Assembly (NCBI RefSeq): GCF_039555335.1
Contig: NC_092639.1
Location: forward strand, 34,504,353-34,568,352
Source of the DNA: Amphiura filiformis
Lineage: Eukaryota; Echinodermata; Ophiuroidea; Amphilepidida; Amphiuridae
DNA length: 64,000 nt
Reading direction: 5' to 3'
Below are positions 63,533 to 64,000 of the stretch, piece after piece. The notes under the pieces are model-generated. The model worked only from the letters and a program-made list of their open reading frames with translations. It did not search any database and was not told the DNA's origin. Position 1 is the stretch's first letter, and each line of letters opens with the position of its first letter. The position numbers were made by a program, and so were the translations under genes.

Positions 63533-64000
63533 GTAAGTAAGTTCATATTCGTTGATAACAGTATAATTCATTTTTGCAAACTTCTTAAGAATGAATTGAT
63601 GCAATTAGATAGAGGTGTATGTGTCACAAAAGCATTGACACTCACAAAATCCACCTTTCCCCTGTGCACGATTTAGCTAAAAGTCTTCCACAGAAGGAGT
63701 TACTGGGTAGCTTCCATTTGAAATACTCACGCCAGTTGTGGAAGATATATACAGGGGGAGTATTGATTTCAAAATAATTAACCCTAGCCAATTCCATTTG
63801 AAAAATTCCCTATAGTGGGAATTCCAATTGAATGAACACAGCTTTCAATAGCGTGACGATTTTTTTGTACATTGTGTGATGTACGCCAGCGTGTGCGACT
63901 GTGTGTGAGTTACGTGGAAATGAATCCAACCATGCCAACACACTCGTAATTGGTTAGCATTGTATCCAAGGTCGTACGTTCGCATTGTAGTTTGAAATGC
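63533..64000. other. TPCN2 intron 4 start with repeats
   Basis: Contains another CCATTTGAAAT-family inverted repeat (about 63,680-63,830) and, from about 63,815 to the edge, the dispersed repeat also found at 47,514-47,640 (partly inverted). No further exon within the window. Confidence 0.55.

Overview
The window looks like non-coding-rich nuclear DNA of a marine invertebrate, probably a deuterostome (echinoderm or hemichordate; this is inference). The evidence is AT-rich sequence, spliced genes with short coding exons and GT-AG introns, a vertebrate-type elongator tRNA-Met, many small inverted-repeat transposons, and a CR1/L2-like LINE. No bacterial operon, ribosome binding site or phage feature is present. 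Most long open frames are chance frames or lie inside repeats, so genes were called only where splice sites, codon phase and recognisable protein agree.

Left part (1-18,970): one recognisable coding exon, the first exon of an SLC5/SGLT-like sodium-coupled solute transporter on the minus strand (7,308-7,430), with the rest of the gene off the left edge. The remainder is repeats. It includes several small DNA transposons with readable target-site duplications (3,427-3,598; 4,078-4,312; 6,500-6,818), tandem repeats of 276, about 95 and 169 bp, and a 655-bp duplicated block.

Middle (about 18,970-44,885): a huge tandem array of a 34-bp unit, roughly 500-600 copies by my estimate. It occurs as two sequence variants (core CTGATATCAG or CCAATATCAG), contains higher-order repeats of about 1.45-1.5 kb, and has blocks in reversed orientation. 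It has been invaded by two TA-flanked MITEs, a 5'-truncated LINE with a readable reverse transcriptase, a foldback element and an unclassified insertion. It also carries three copies of a tRNA-Met(CAT) gene.

Right part (44,886-64,000): an inverted duplication (arms about 46,285-47,090 and 47,741-48,261 plus 53,385-53,625) carries an unrecognised first coding exon. One arm is split by a 5.1-kb element with TTAA duplications and inverted ends (48,262-53,384). This element holds two small convergent spliced genes that I do not recognise and no visible transposase. From 58,271 to the right edge lie the first four coding exons of a two-pore channel gene, TPCN2-like, whose introns are filled with MITEs and foldback elements.

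Confidence is high for the TPC2 exons, the tRNA genes, the array and the elements with clean target duplications. It is moderate for the SLC5 exon and the TTAA-element genes, and low for the remaining candidate exons.
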